Shown: positions 1-7,053, numbered from the stretch's first letter. The stretch is 8,501 nt of DNA from JBAXLO01 sp037134755 (GCA_037134755.1 JBAXLO010000203.1:1-8501); one strand, 5' to 3'. Made by a program: numbers and translations. Notes: generated by a model from the letters alone, not told the origin.

Positions 1-27
1 TTTATTCCGATAGTTAAGAATCATTAT

Positions 28-1122
28 TTATAGATGTTCGGTAAGTTTGTTTATAAGTTTTGATTTGGTAAGAAATTCTTTTGCTACTATCCTTAAAAAT
101 GTATAAACGGGAATAGCCAACACCATCCCCGAAACACCGGCAATGCTACCTGCAATCATTATCACCAAAAAGATTTCTAATGGATGAGCTTTTACACTGT
201 TTGCATATATCAAAGGTTGAAGAACGAAATCGTCAATGATTTTAGTTACACCAAACACACATAAGACTTCGATAACTATTTTAGCAATATCAGCAGTCAT
301 ATCCATACTTAAACCGGAAGTAATACCAATTAATACTCCTAACAAAGCGCCAATTATAAATCCAACATAAGGAATTACAACTAAAAGACCACCAATAAAT
401 GCTATAAGGAATGCACTTTTAATTCCAATAATCATTAAGCCTATATATAATAATAGTGTCATCGAAAGTATTTCCATTAAAAGTCCTAATAAATAACGAG
501 TAATTAAGTTAGCTGATGCTTCCATTATATGATTGGCTTCAGAATGATATTTATCAGGAGTTAATAATAAAATTACTTTAGAGAATAACTTAACATCTTT
601 TAGAAAAAAGAAAGTTATAAAAAGCACTGCAAAAGTCCCTATTAAAAAACTTCCCACAAAACTTAATCCGTAAGAAAACACATCTGAGAAATTAACTACA
701 TGTAGCAACTGCATTATTTTACTACTAATCATTCCCTCTAAAGTTTGATGATTTGAAATGAATCCATAATTTCTCAATAAGTTTTCAAAAGAATTAATTG
801 GTGCTTTATAATACAATGTAATCTTTTGCAAATCTATTGAACTAATCATATTTGCCTGCGAAGTGATGATAGGAATTATAAAATGTATTATTAAGATAAA
901 AACAAATAATATTAAAAATAATGTCAATAAAGCTGACAAACCATTCGGAATTTTAAACTTCCCTATTTTAATTTTATTAAGTTTATTAACGAGTGGTTTC
1001 CCAACAAAAGACAAACCTAATGATATAAGCACGTATAAAACAATGGTAGAGAAAAACCACAACAAAAAAAGCACCAATAATAATATTGGGATAATAATAA
1101 ATAAACGACTCCATTTTTTCAT
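28..1122 (-). CDS. AI-2E family (PerM/YdiK/TqsA-type) inner-membrane transporter
   Basis: This is a 364-residue polytopic inner-membrane protein of the AI-2E/UPF0118 family. Hydrophobic segments lie near residues 8-38, 64-88, 155-178 and 208-270, with more toward the C-terminus. A soluble stretch at about 90-150 fits the extracytoplasmic region usual in the family. Family-like signatures are the glycine-rich IGGLLVVIPYVGFIIGALLG stretch and the late segments around DDFVLQPLIY and IAGVSGMVLAIPVYTFLR. Some members export autoinducer-2 and others act as cation/proton antiporters, so the family name does not fix a substrate here. Length is normal and the gene looks intact. The ATG is preceded by no Shine-Dalgarno, but a good promoter match lies 15 bases upstream. 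It diverges from rpsP. No terminator is visible in the 27 bases left after the stop. Confidence 0.9.
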   Translation of the reverse strand: MKKWSRLFIIIPILLLVLFLLWFFSTIVLYVLISLGLSFVGKPLVNKLNKIKIGKFKIPNGLSALLTLFLILFVFILIIHFIIPIITSQANMISSIDLQKITLYYKAPINSFENLLRNYGFISNHQTLEGMISSKIMQLLHVVNFSDVFSYGLSFVGSFLIGTFAVLFITFFFLKDVKLFSKVILLLTPDKYHSEANHIMEASANLITRYLLGLLMEILSMTLLLYIGLMIIGIKSAFLIAFIGGLLVVIPYVGFIIGALLGVLIGITSGLSMDMTADIAKIVIEVLCVFGVTKIIDDFVLQPLIYANSVKAHPLEIFLVIMIAGSIAGVSGMVLAIPVYTFLRIVAKEFLTKSKLINKLTEHL

Positions 1123-1136
1123 AAGAAATATTTTTA

Positions 1137-1166
1137 CAAACCTACGAAATTCATTTGAATTGACAA
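1137..1166 (-). promoter_or_regulatory. Bacteroidota-type promoter for the AI-2E family gene
   Basis: Read on the minus strand, TAGGTTTG (1144-1137) matches the -7 consensus TAnnTTTG fully. A TTG at 1166-1164 sits 19 bases upstream as the -33 box. The -7 box ends 14 bases before the ATG, so the predicted leader is only about 8-10 nt. The match is direct; that it works as a promoter is inferred. Confidence 0.65.
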
Positions 1167-1203
1167 TGAAATATATTTTTATTCCAAAATAAATGCTTAA
1201 AGG

Positions 1204-1234
1204 TTGCGAGATTCATAAAAGTTTTATACTTTTG
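1204..1234 (+). promoter_or_regulatory. Bacteroidota-type promoter for rpsP
   Basis: A -33 TTG at 1204-1206, a 20-base spacer, and a -7 box TACTTTTG at 1227-1234 match the Bacteroidota consensus. The predicted leader is about 40 nt, AT-rich, and lacks a Shine-Dalgarno sequence. The site is back to back with the AI-2E gene promoter; the two -33 boxes are 37 bases apart. Confidence 0.7.
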
Positions 1235-1281
1235 CAGCCAATTTTAATAATTCAATATATTAATTTAATAAACAAATTTTT

Positions 1282-2013
1282 ATGCCAGTAAGAATGAGAT
1301 TACAAAGATTTGGTAAAAAAGGTAAGCCTTTTTACCATGTAGTTGTAGCGGATGGTCGTGCACCTCGTGATGGAAAATTCATTGAGAAAATTGGCACTTA
1401 TAATCCATTAACACAACCAGCATCAGTCAATCTTGACATTGACAAAGCGGTTGCATGGATTAACAATGGAGCGCAACCAAGTGATACCGTTAGAGCTATT
1501 TTATCCTACACAGGAGTGTTGTACAAGAATCACCTATTAAAAGGTGTTGCTAAAGGTGCGTTAACCATGGAACAAGTTGAAAGCAAATTCCAGGAATGGG
1601 TAGCAGGCAAAGAAGAAAGAATTCAACATCATGTAAACACAAAAGCTTTACATAATAAAGAAAGAATTAAAAAGCGTAAGGAAGAAGAAATAGCTAAAAA
1701 CGAAGCTAAAGCTGCTGAAGTTACTAAGAAAAGAGAACTTGCATTAGAAGAAGCTAGAAAAGCTAACGCTCCTAAAGTTGTTGAAGTTCCGGTTGTAGAA
1801 GAAGTAGTTGCTGAAGTAGCTCCAGTTGTAGTTGAAGAAACTCCTGCACCGGTTGCTGAAGTAATTCCTGTTGTAGAAGAAGTGGTTGCTGTAGTTGAAG
1901 AAGCTGCACCGGTTGCTGAAGTAACTCCTGTTGTAGTTGAAGAAACTCCTGCACCAGTTGCTGAAGAAACTCCAGCTGTTGTTGACAACGCTGAACCAAA
2001 AACAGAAGAATAA
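1282..2013 (+). CDS. rpsP: 30S ribosomal protein S16 with long Val/Pro/Ala/Glu C-terminal tail
   Basis: Residues 1-85 are a clear S16 domain: the MPVRMRLQRFGKKGKPFYHV start, the VADGRAPRDGKFIEKIGTYNP core, and the helix around PSDTVRAILSYTGVLYK. S16 binds 16S rRNA and is needed for 30S assembly. At 243 residues it far exceeds the 80-90 residue core. Bacteroidota S16 proteins are usually extended, but this tail looks long. Residues 112-160 are a Lys/Glu-rich, probably helical linker. Residues 165-240 are a low-complexity tail of Val, Pro, Ala and Glu built from repeats of APVAE and TPVVVEE-like blocks, net acidic and probably disordered. The gene has its own promoter and is followed directly by a strong terminator, so it appears monocistronic. 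No rimM, trmD or rplS lies next to it in this window. Confidence 0.97.
   Translation: MPVRMRLQRFGKKGKPFYHVVVADGRAPRDGKFIEKIGTYNPLTQPASVNLDIDKAVAWINNGAQPSDTVRAILSYTGVLYKNHLLKGVAKGALTMEQVESKFQEWVAGKEERIQHHVNTKALHNKERIKKRKEEEIAKNEAKAAEVTKKRELALEEARKANAPKVVEVPVVEEVVAEVAPVVVEETPAPVAEVIPVVEEVVAVVEEAAPVAEVTPVVVEETPAPVAEETPAVVDNAEPKTEE
1825..1974 (+). repeat. In-frame degenerate repeats encoding the S16 tail
   Basis: Blocks encoding VVVEETPAPVAE recur nearly unchanged at nucleotide level, starting at 1825 and 1930 (offset 105 bases, 35 codons). A related block with GCACCGGTTGCTGAAGTAA occurs at about 1846 and 1906 (offset 60 bases, 20 codons). Offsets are multiples of three, so changes in copy number would keep the frame. 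Near-identity of the DNA, not only the protein, suggests recent duplication. Confidence 0.75.
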
Positions 2014-2046
2014 GAATTTTGTAATAATAAATTGTTTAGTTTATAG

Positions 2047-2074
2047 GGCTGAGGGTTATTCCTCAGCCTTTTTT
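2047..2074 (+). terminator. Intrinsic terminator after rpsP
   Basis: A perfect 8-bp stem, GGCTGAGG (2047-2054) with CCTCAGCC (2061-2068), encloses a 6-base loop and is followed by six T. It lies 34 bases after the rpsP stop and should separate rpsP from the PpiD-like gene. Confidence 0.9.
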
Positions 2075-2170
2075 GATTAAATAATGAATATATTTATTAA
2101 TTTTTACAATTAAAAGAACACCATTATTTGGTTTCTTTTTATAGATTTTAAAAATAAATTAAAAAAATTA

Positions 2171-2201
2171 TCTGTTTACAAATAAATTCTTTGTAAATTT
2201 G
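2171..2201 (+). promoter_or_regulatory. Bacteroidota-type promoter for the PpiD/SurA-like gene
   Basis: The -7 box TAAATTTG at 2194-2201 matches TAnnTTTG fully. The -33 box is weaker: TCTG at 2171-2174, 19 bases upstream. The start codon is 25 bases after the -7 box. The rest of the 2014-2225 gap holds only the rpsP terminator and AT-rich sequence. Confidence 0.55.
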
Positions 2202-2225
2202 CACACTATTTTAAAATAAATAACT

Positions 2226-4358
2226 ATGGCTATTATAGGAACAATTAGAAAAAGATCTGGATTACTACTCATTTTGATTGGCGTTGCTATTGCAGGTTTT
2301 GTATTGCAAGATGCATTGAAAAGCACTAAAGGGTTTAAGTATAAAGAAATTGGCAAAGTAAATAAAACAGATGTTACTTATGCTGAGTTTGAAAGAAAAG
2401 TTGAACAACAACTTGAAAACATAAAGAAACAACAACAAGGAAAGGAAAATATTACTCCTCAGCAATCTTTTCAAATTAAAGAAAGCACATGGAATACAAT
2501 GGTAAGTGATATTCTAATGAAAAAAGAATATGATGATTTATCAATTGAAGTAACTCCTGAGGAAATGAATGATATGTATTATGGTAAATTTATTCATTCA
2601 TATATTGCTCAGAATTTTGTTAACCGTAAAACCGGTCAGGTTGATAGGCAACAAGTAAGAAATATTATTGATAACTTTGACAAATTGAAACCCGAAGAAA
2701 AAGTTCAATGGGCACAATTAGAAGAAGCTATTAAAGGCGATCGTTTAAAGAATAAGTATAATACACTTATTTCTAAAAGTTATTATATGCCTACAGCATT
2801 CCTTAAAAGAGCTTATAATGATCAAATGAGTAGTAAGAAATGCAGATTTATTGCAGCTGACTATACTACTATTGCTGATAACACAATTAATTTAACTGAT
2901 AATGATTATCAGAAATATTATGATGAACATAAACAGGAATTTGATCAGGAAGCTTCAAGAGATATTGACTATGTAATGTATGAAGTAAATCCTTCAGCAG
3001 AAGATATGCAAAAGATGACTAAACAGGTTGGTCAGTTCTATGAAGAATTAAAGACAACTGAAAATGTTCCTGATTTTGTAAATTCAAATTCAAATGATCG
3101 TTACGATAGTACGTTCTTTAAGAAAGGAAAACTTTCTCCAAACATTGACACTATAATGTTTAATTCTCCTATTGGTACTACTATGGCTCCTTTCAATGAT
3201 GGAAAGTATTTTAAAATGGCTAAGTTAATAGATGTTCAATTCAGACCGGACTCTATGAAAGCAAGTCATATATTAGTATCTTATAAAGGAGCTTTTCAGG
3301 CAGCAGAAACTATTAAACGTACAAAAGAACAAGCTCAGAAAATCGCAGATAGTTTGAAGTTAGTTATTCAAAAAGATCCTGTTAGATTAGCAGAGATAGC
3401 TAATGCAATATCTGATGATCCATCTGCTAAAGAAAATAAAGGTGATATGAAGTGGTTTGCTGACCAACAAATGGTAGCTCCTTTCAATGATGCTTGTTTA
3501 AAAGGAAAAGTTGGTGATGTAGTAGTTGTTGAAACTGTTTTTGGTTTTCATGTTATAAACATTACCGGTAAAACTGAAGCTGAAAAGAAAGTAAGAGTAG
3601 GAATTCTTACTTATAAAATTGAACCAAGTCAGGCAACTTATAAAAATGTATTTACAATTGCTAATAAATTTGCAAGCGAAAATACTACACAAGAAATGTT
3701 TGAAGCGGCTATCAAAAAACAAGGTTTAAACAAACGCACTGCTGAATATATTCAACAAATGGCTGATAATATCCCAGGTATTGAACAAGCACGTGAATTA
3801 GTTAGATGGGCTTATGGTGATGACGCTAAGAAAGGTGATGTTGCTAAACAAGTTTTCGAATTTGATAACCGTATGTTTGTAATAGCTGTTTTAAAAGAAG
3901 TTCGTGTTAAAGGTATAGCTCCATTAGCACAAGTTAAAGAAAGACTTAAGAATTTAGTTTTAAGAGAAAAGAAAGCTGAAATGCTTATCGCTAAGATGAA
4001 TACTTCTTTAGGACAAACAAAAGACCTATATCAATTAGCTACTCAATATAAAACTGCTGTTGATACTATTCCTCAGATTAATTTTGCAGGCAGCAATTTT
4101 GGCAGAAGAGGTTACGAACCTGAAGTAATTGGAACTATAGCTACACTTAAAAAAGGCGCTGTTTCAAAACCTATCAAAGGTAATTCAAGTGTATATGTTG
4201 TTACAATTGATGATGAAATAGCTGCTCCACCTGCAAAAGATTATACTATGGTTAAAATGCAGTTGGATCAAATGTATCAACAACGTGTTACTAATGATGT
4301 CTTCAGAGTTCTGAAAGATAAAGCTAAGATTACTGATAATCGTATCTATTTCTACTAA
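2226..4358 (+). CDS. PpiD/SurA-type periplasmic peptidyl-prolyl isomerase
   Basis: This 710-residue protein has the layout of PpiD-like folding factors. A short cytoplasmic N-terminus is followed by one membrane anchor at about 12-28 (LLLILIGVAIAGFVL). A long helical SurA-N-like chaperone region comes next. A parvulin domain spans about 340-450: KASHILVS (345-352), ISDDPSAKENKGDMKWF, then VGDVVVVETVFGFHVINITGK, with the two conserved histidines at 348 and 442. A second parvulin-like remnant may lie at about 610-665 (NFGRRGYEPEVIGTIATLKKGAVSKPI). It probably assists folding of secreted and outer-membrane proteins at the outer face of the inner membrane. Whether it keeps isomerase activity cannot be judged. 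It resembles E. coli PpiD (about 620 residues, one anchor) more than soluble SurA. The gene is intact, with its own promoter and terminator. Confidence 0.93.
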   Translation: MAIIGTIRKRSGLLLILIGVAIAGFVLQDALKSTKGFKYKEIGKVNKTDVTYAEFERKVEQQLENIKKQQQGKENITPQQSFQIKESTWNTMVSDILMKKEYDDLSIEVTPEEMNDMYYGKFIHSYIAQNFVNRKTGQVDRQQVRNIIDNFDKLKPEEKVQWAQLEEAIKGDRLKNKYNTLISKSYYMPTAFLKRAYNDQMSSKKCRFIAADYTTIADNTINLTDNDYQKYYDEHKQEFDQEASRDIDYVMYEVNPSAEDMQKMTKQVGQFYEELKTTENVPDFVNSNSNDRYDSTFFKKGKLSPNIDTIMFNSPIGTTMAPFNDGKYFKMAKLIDVQFRPDSMKASHILVSYKGAFQAAETIKRTKEQAQKIADSLKLVIQKDPVRLAEIANAISDDPSAKENKGDMKWFADQQMVAPFNDACLKGKVGDVVVVETVFGFHVINITGKTEAEKKVRVGILTYKIEPSQATYKNVFTIANKFASENTTQEMFEAAIKKQGLNKRTAEYIQQMADNIPGIEQARELVRWAYGDDAKKGDVAKQVFEFDNRMFVIAVLKEVRVKGIAPLAQVKERLKNLVLREKKAEMLIAKMNTSLGQTKDLYQLATQYKTAVDTIPQINFAGSNFGRRGYEPEVIGTIATLKKGAVSKPIKGNSSVYVVTIDDEIAAPPAKDYTMVKMQLDQMYQQRVTNDVFRVLKDKAKITDNRIYFY

Positions 4359-4390
4359 AAAGAATACAATATTATATATATAATAAAAAA

Positions 4391-4418
4391 GCCGGTAGAT
4401 TATCTATCGGCTTTTTTT
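4391..4418 (+). terminator. Intrinsic terminator after the PpiD-like gene
   Basis: GCCGGTAG (4391-4398) pairs with CTATCGGC (4404-4411), with one G-U pair, around a 5-base loop. Seven T follow. Six A precede the stem, so it could also act on the other strand, though no minus-strand gene ends here. It starts 32 bases after the stop codon. Confidence 0.88.
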
Positions 4419-4490
4419 ATTTACAATAATTCTATTTTCTTTTAATATTTATTTAAAGAAATTTAAGTAATATATCTTAGTTAATTGTTT

Positions 4491-4498
4491 TACATTTG
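4491..4498 (+). promoter_or_regulatory. Probable -7 box for the barrel protein/ubiX transcript
   Basis: TACATTTG matches TAnnTTTG fully and lies 23 bases before the ATG. No good -33 TTG is visible 19-21 bases upstream, so this is either a weak or activator-dependent promoter, or a chance match. Confidence 0.5.
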
Positions 4499-4521
4499 TA
4501 GTCTTTTAAAACATTATAAAA

Positions 4522-5148
4522 ATGAAAAATAAACAAATATTAATCGTCATTCTATTATCCTTAATAACTACTATTTGCAATGCTCAAAACTTTGATGCAG
4601 GTATTAAATTAGGCCTTGTAGGTTCGCAGGTAGATGGGGATACTTATGCAGGTTATAATAAGTTTGGACTTGATATTGGGGCTTATGTAAATTATCATTT
4701 ATCACAAAAAAATTCTTTACAATTAGAACTTGAGTTTATACAAAAAGGAAGTAGTCACAGCCCTAATTATGATATTGGTGATTATAATCAATATCTGATG
4801 CGGATTAACTATGTTCAGGTGCCAGTACTGTGGCATTACCAAGCTAACCAATCAATCTCTTTTGAAACCGGCCCTGCCTTTGGTGTATTAATCAGTAACT
4901 ACGAAGAAAACATCTTAGGCCCTGTTGTTGATCATCCTTTTCGTAAATTTGCGATAAGTTATCTTACAGGATTAGGTTATAATATATCGCCTAATTTAAA
5001 AGCAAACTTCAGAATAGACTATTCTCTTATGGGTTTGCGTCAGAAATCATATCCAGGTGATAGATATATTTTCTTTCAATGGGGGCAATTCAGTAATGCA
5101 CTTGTTATATCTGTTCAATATATTATAAAACATGCAAATGCTAAATAA
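4522..5148 (+). CDS. Secreted outer-membrane beta-barrel protein (PorT-family type)
   Basis: A 208-residue protein with a signal peptide at about 1-21 (MKNKQILIVILLSLITTICNA, cut before QNFD). The mature part shows alternating amphipathic strands typical of small 8-stranded barrels: AGIKLGLVGSQ, KFGLDIGAYVNYHL, SLQLELEFIQKG, INYVQVPVLWHY, ISFETGPAFGVL, ending in an aromatic/hydrophobic strand (ALVISVQYII). The 'GxKxGL ... LQxELxFxxKG ... YxxxPxLxxY' pattern is that of the Bacteroidota outer-membrane barrel family often labelled porin or PorT family. That label alone does not mean a type IX secretion component, and no other such gene is nearby. No catalytic motif is seen. Its last 17 bases overlap the start of ubiX, so the two are probably co-transcribed. 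Confidence 0.85.
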   Translation: MKNKQILIVILLSLITTICNAQNFDAGIKLGLVGSQVDGDTYAGYNKFGLDIGAYVNYHLSQKNSLQLELEFIQKGSSHSPNYDIGDYNQYLMRINYVQVPVLWHYQANQSISFETGPAFGVLISNYEENILGPVVDHPFRKFAISYLTGLGYNISPNLKANFRIDYSLMGLRQKSYPGDRYIFFQWGQFSNALVISVQYIIKHANAK

Positions 5149-5725
5149 ATTAAGGGTAGTAATTGGTGTAACGGGGGCAAGCGGTTCAATATATGCTAAG
5201 ATTTTATTAGAGAAGTTAAGTAAACTCAATAATCAAATTGAAAAGACTGGAGTTGTGTTTACCGAAAATGCAAAACAAGTGTGGCAATACGAATTAAATA
5301 ATGATGACTTTAATTCAATTCCGTTTACCACTTACCAACCAAATGATTTTTATGCACCTTTTGCATCGGGTTCGGCAGGTTATGATGTAATGATAGTTTG
5401 TCCTTGCACGATGGGGACGATGGGAAGAATTGCTGCCGGAACGTCCAATGATTTATTGACTCGTGCTGCTGATGTTATGCTTAAAGAACGAAAGAAACTT
5501 ATATTTGTTACTCGCGAAACTCCTTTAAGTCTAATTCATATTAATAATATGAAAACTATAACTGAAGCTGGTGGGATTATTTTTCCGGCAAGCCCTTCTT
5601 TTTACAGTAAACCTACAACAATTGATGAAGTTGCATCAACTGTAGTGAATAGAGTTTTACAATTGGCTGGGTTTAATATCGACACTTATAAATGGGGAGA
5701 AGGAGAAAGTACTTCAAGTACTTAA
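5132..5725 (+). CDS. ubiX: Flavin prenyltransferase UbiX (UbiX/Pad1 family)
   Basis: UbiX joins dimethylallyl phosphate to FMN to give prenylated FMN, the cofactor of UbiD-type decarboxylases, in the cytoplasm. The 197-residue length is normal. Diagnostic motifs: the nucleotide-binding GVTGASGS at 12-19, PCTMGTMGRIAAGTSNDLLTRAADV at 91-115, RKKLIFVTRETPLSLIH at 120-136, and FPASPSFY at 151-158. No ubiD partner is in the window; a role in quinone synthesis is the usual inference. The ATG at 5132 lies inside the barrel gene (17-base overlap). A second in-frame ATG at 5138 would also fit, and neither has a Shine-Dalgarno. The last five residues (STSST) and the TAA stop are encoded by a 9-bp tandem repeat that continues past the gene, so this tail is probably not functionally constrained. 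Confidence 0.95.
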   Translation: MQMLNKLRVVIGVTGASGSIYAKILLEKLSKLNNQIEKTGVVFTENAKQVWQYELNNDDFNSIPFTTYQPNDFYAPFASGSAGYDVMIVCPCTMGTMGRIAAGTSNDLLTRAADVMLKERKKLIFVTRETPLSLIHINNMKTITEAGGIIFPASPSFYSKPTTIDEVASTVVNRVLQLAGFNIDTYKWGEGESTSST

Positions 5726-5751
5726 AATACTTAAAGTACTTGAAGTTATTA
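5707..5751. repeat. Tandem 9-bp repeat of the palindrome AAGTACTT
   Basis: Units AAGTACTTC, AAGTACTTA, AAATACTTA and AAGTACTTG run from 5707 to 5742, followed by a degenerate unit AAGTTATTA to 5751. AAGTACTT is itself an 8-bp perfect palindrome, so the array also forms a longer inverted repeat: 13 bases at 5711-5723 against 5734-5746 with a 10-base loop. It spans the ubiX stop codon (5723-5725). No T-tract follows, so it is not a standard terminator. Confidence 0.85.
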
Positions 5752-5770
5752 AAAAAAGAAAATAGATTTT
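5740..5770 (+). promoter_or_regulatory. Possible promoter for the MmcQ/YjbR gene
   Basis: TTG at 5740-5742, part of the last good repeat unit, is followed 20 bases later by TAGATTTT (5763-5770), one mismatch from TAnnTTTG. The spacing is right but the -7 box lacks its G, so read-through from ubiX is an equal possibility. Confidence 0.3.
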
Positions 5771-5803
5771 ATTAATAAAAATAAAGGGATTTAATAATTA
5801 CAA

Positions 5804-6151
5804 ATGAATATAGAAGAACTGCGGGAGTATTGCTTAGCTAAAAAAGGAGTTACGGAGAGTTTTCCTTTTGATGAAGCTACACTTGTTTTTAAAGTGTCGG
5901 GTAAGATGTTTGCTCTTACTGATTTGGTTGATGCTTTTAGCGTAAATCTTAAATGTGATCCTGAGAAAGCTATTGAATTAAGAGAGCAATATCCTTGTGT
6001 TATTCCTGGTTATCACATGAACAAGCAGCATTGGAATACTGTGGTTATTGATGGTTCGGTTAATGATAAGCTATTAAAAGAATGGATTGATCAATCTTAC
6101 GATTTAATTGTAAAAAGTCTTACAAAGAAACAGCAACAAGAAATCTTATGA
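5804..6151 (+). CDS. MmcQ/YjbR family protein
   Basis: A 115-residue small cytoplasmic protein, full length for the MmcQ/YjbR family. Family-typical stretches are present: KKGVTESFPFDEATLVFKV (13-31), KMFALTDL (34-41), VNLKCDPEKAIELREQYP (47-64), and GYHMNKQHWNTVVIDGS (69-85), then the closing helices IDQSYDLIVKSL. The family has a CyaY-like fold and is often called DNA-binding, but its biochemical role is not settled, so the DNA link should be treated as a label. It lies 78 bases after ubiX and its TGA overlaps the next gene's ATG (ATGA), which suggests translational coupling. The start has an A-rich leader and no Shine-Dalgarno. Confidence 0.9.
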   Translation: MNIEELREYCLAKKGVTESFPFDEATLVFKVSGKMFALTDLVDAFSVNLKCDPEKAIELREQYPCVIPGYHMNKQHWNTVVIDGSVNDKLLKEWIDQSYDLIVKSLTKKQQQEIL

Positions 6152-6993
6152 AGATAGCTATTAGTGGTTCTACTGGATTTATCGGCAAACGATTAACAGC
6201 TAAATTTATTGAAAAGAATATAGAAATTATCTCAATTAAAAGAGATGATTTATTATTAAGTATCGAAGATTTATCAAAGAAAATAGAAGGTGTTGATGTA
6301 GTTATTAATCTTGCAGGAGCACCTATAGCAGCTAGATGGAACGAAACTTATAAACAATTATTGGTGTCGAGTAGGATTGAATCAACTAAAAAGCTGGTAG
6401 CTGCTATTAATTATCTAAAGATAAAACCCAATATCTTTATTTCAACATCTGCAATTGGGATTTACGATACTATCCACATTCATACGGAACAATCTGTTAA
6501 TTATGGTGGTAATTTTCTTTCTGACTTATGTATAAATTGGGAGCAGGAAGCTTTAAAAGCACAAACTCGCACTTCTATCTTCCGTTTATCAGTAGTTTTA
6601 GATAAAAATGAAGGTGCTTTGCCAAAGATGTTGTTGCCTTTTAAATTAGGATTGGGAGGCAAAATTGGTAATGGCAAGCAACATTTCTCATGGATTGCTA
6701 TTGAAGATCTTATCAATGCTTATTTATTTATTATCGAAAAAAAAGATTTATCCGGTATCTTTAATCTATGCTCACCTCATCCTATTAATAATATTGAATT
6801 GACAAAAGTAATTGGGAAAACGTTAAAAAGACCTACCCTATTTACTGTTCCTACTTTTATCTTAAAATTATTATATGGTGAAGGAGCCGGAGTAATTACC
6901 GAAGGACAGGCAGTAATCCCCGAAAACTTGTTGAACAATGGGTTTGTATTTCTTTATGATACAATTCAGAAATATTTCAGTACTCTTTATTAA
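6148..6993 (+). CDS. TIGR01777 family epimerase-like NAD(P)-binding protein (YfcH/SDR39U1 type)
   Basis: A 281-residue extended short-chain dehydrogenase/reductase-like protein. It opens with the dinucleotide-binding GSTGFIG at 7-13. Family motifs follow: NLAGAPI (54-60), SSRIEST (74-80), SAIGIYD (101-107), the F-x-WE region near 123-132, and GGKIGNGKQHFSWIAIEDL (170-188). The C-terminal DUF1731-type module is at about 229-275 (RPTLFTVP ... GFVFLYD). The usual glycine after SAIGIY is aspartate here, and the loop after it (TIHIHTEQ) differs from the commoner pattern. Length is slightly short of the roughly 295-300 typical, with no sign of truncation. The reaction and substrate of the family are unknown to me. 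It overlaps the MmcQ/YjbR gene by 4 bases and ends before a hairpin terminator. Confidence 0.9.
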   Translation: MKIAISGSTGFIGKRLTAKFIEKNIEIISIKRDDLLLSIEDLSKKIEGVDVVINLAGAPIAARWNETYKQLLVSSRIESTKKLVAAINYLKIKPNIFISTSAIGIYDTIHIHTEQSVNYGGNFLSDLCINWEQEALKAQTRTSIFRLSVVLDKNEGALPKMLLPFKLGLGGKIGNGKQHFSWIAIEDLINAYLFIIEKKDLSGIFNLCSPHPINNIELTKVIGKTLKRPTLFTVPTFILKLLYGEGAGVITEGQAVIPENLLNNGFVFLYDTIQKYFSTLY

Positions 6994-7020
6994 AACTTTA
7001 TTTATTCATCATCTAACACC

Positions 7021-7053
7021 AAAGCCTCTGCTAAATTAATGGCAGAGGCTTTT
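7021..7053. terminator. Hairpin terminator between convergent genes
   Basis: An 11-bp perfect stem, AAAGCCTCTGC (7021-7031) with GCAGAGGCTTT (7042-7052), encloses a 10-base loop. On the plus strand four T close the hairpin; on the minus strand three T do. The tracts are short, but the stem lies between two converging genes (28 bases after one stop, 63 from the other), so it may serve both. Confidence 0.65.

Noticed and set aside
863..1192. Plus-strand open frame opposite the AI-2E gene start
   Set aside because: Antisense shadow of a well-supported membrane protein gene; Lys/Asn-rich composition reflects reversed hydrophobic codons.
1629..1999. Two minus-strand open frames opposite the S16 tail (Ser/Thr/Gly-rich and Leu/Gln-rich)
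   Set aside because: The low-complexity products are by-products of the GAA/GTT repeats in rpsP read backwards.
4522..5148. Calling the barrel protein a true type IX secretion PorT
   Set aside because: The match is only to the general barrel pattern, and no other secretion or gliding gene is present.
5711..5746. Intrinsic terminator after ubiX
   Set aside because: The 13-bp hairpin is AT-rich, overlaps the coding end and is followed by an A-run rather than T residues.
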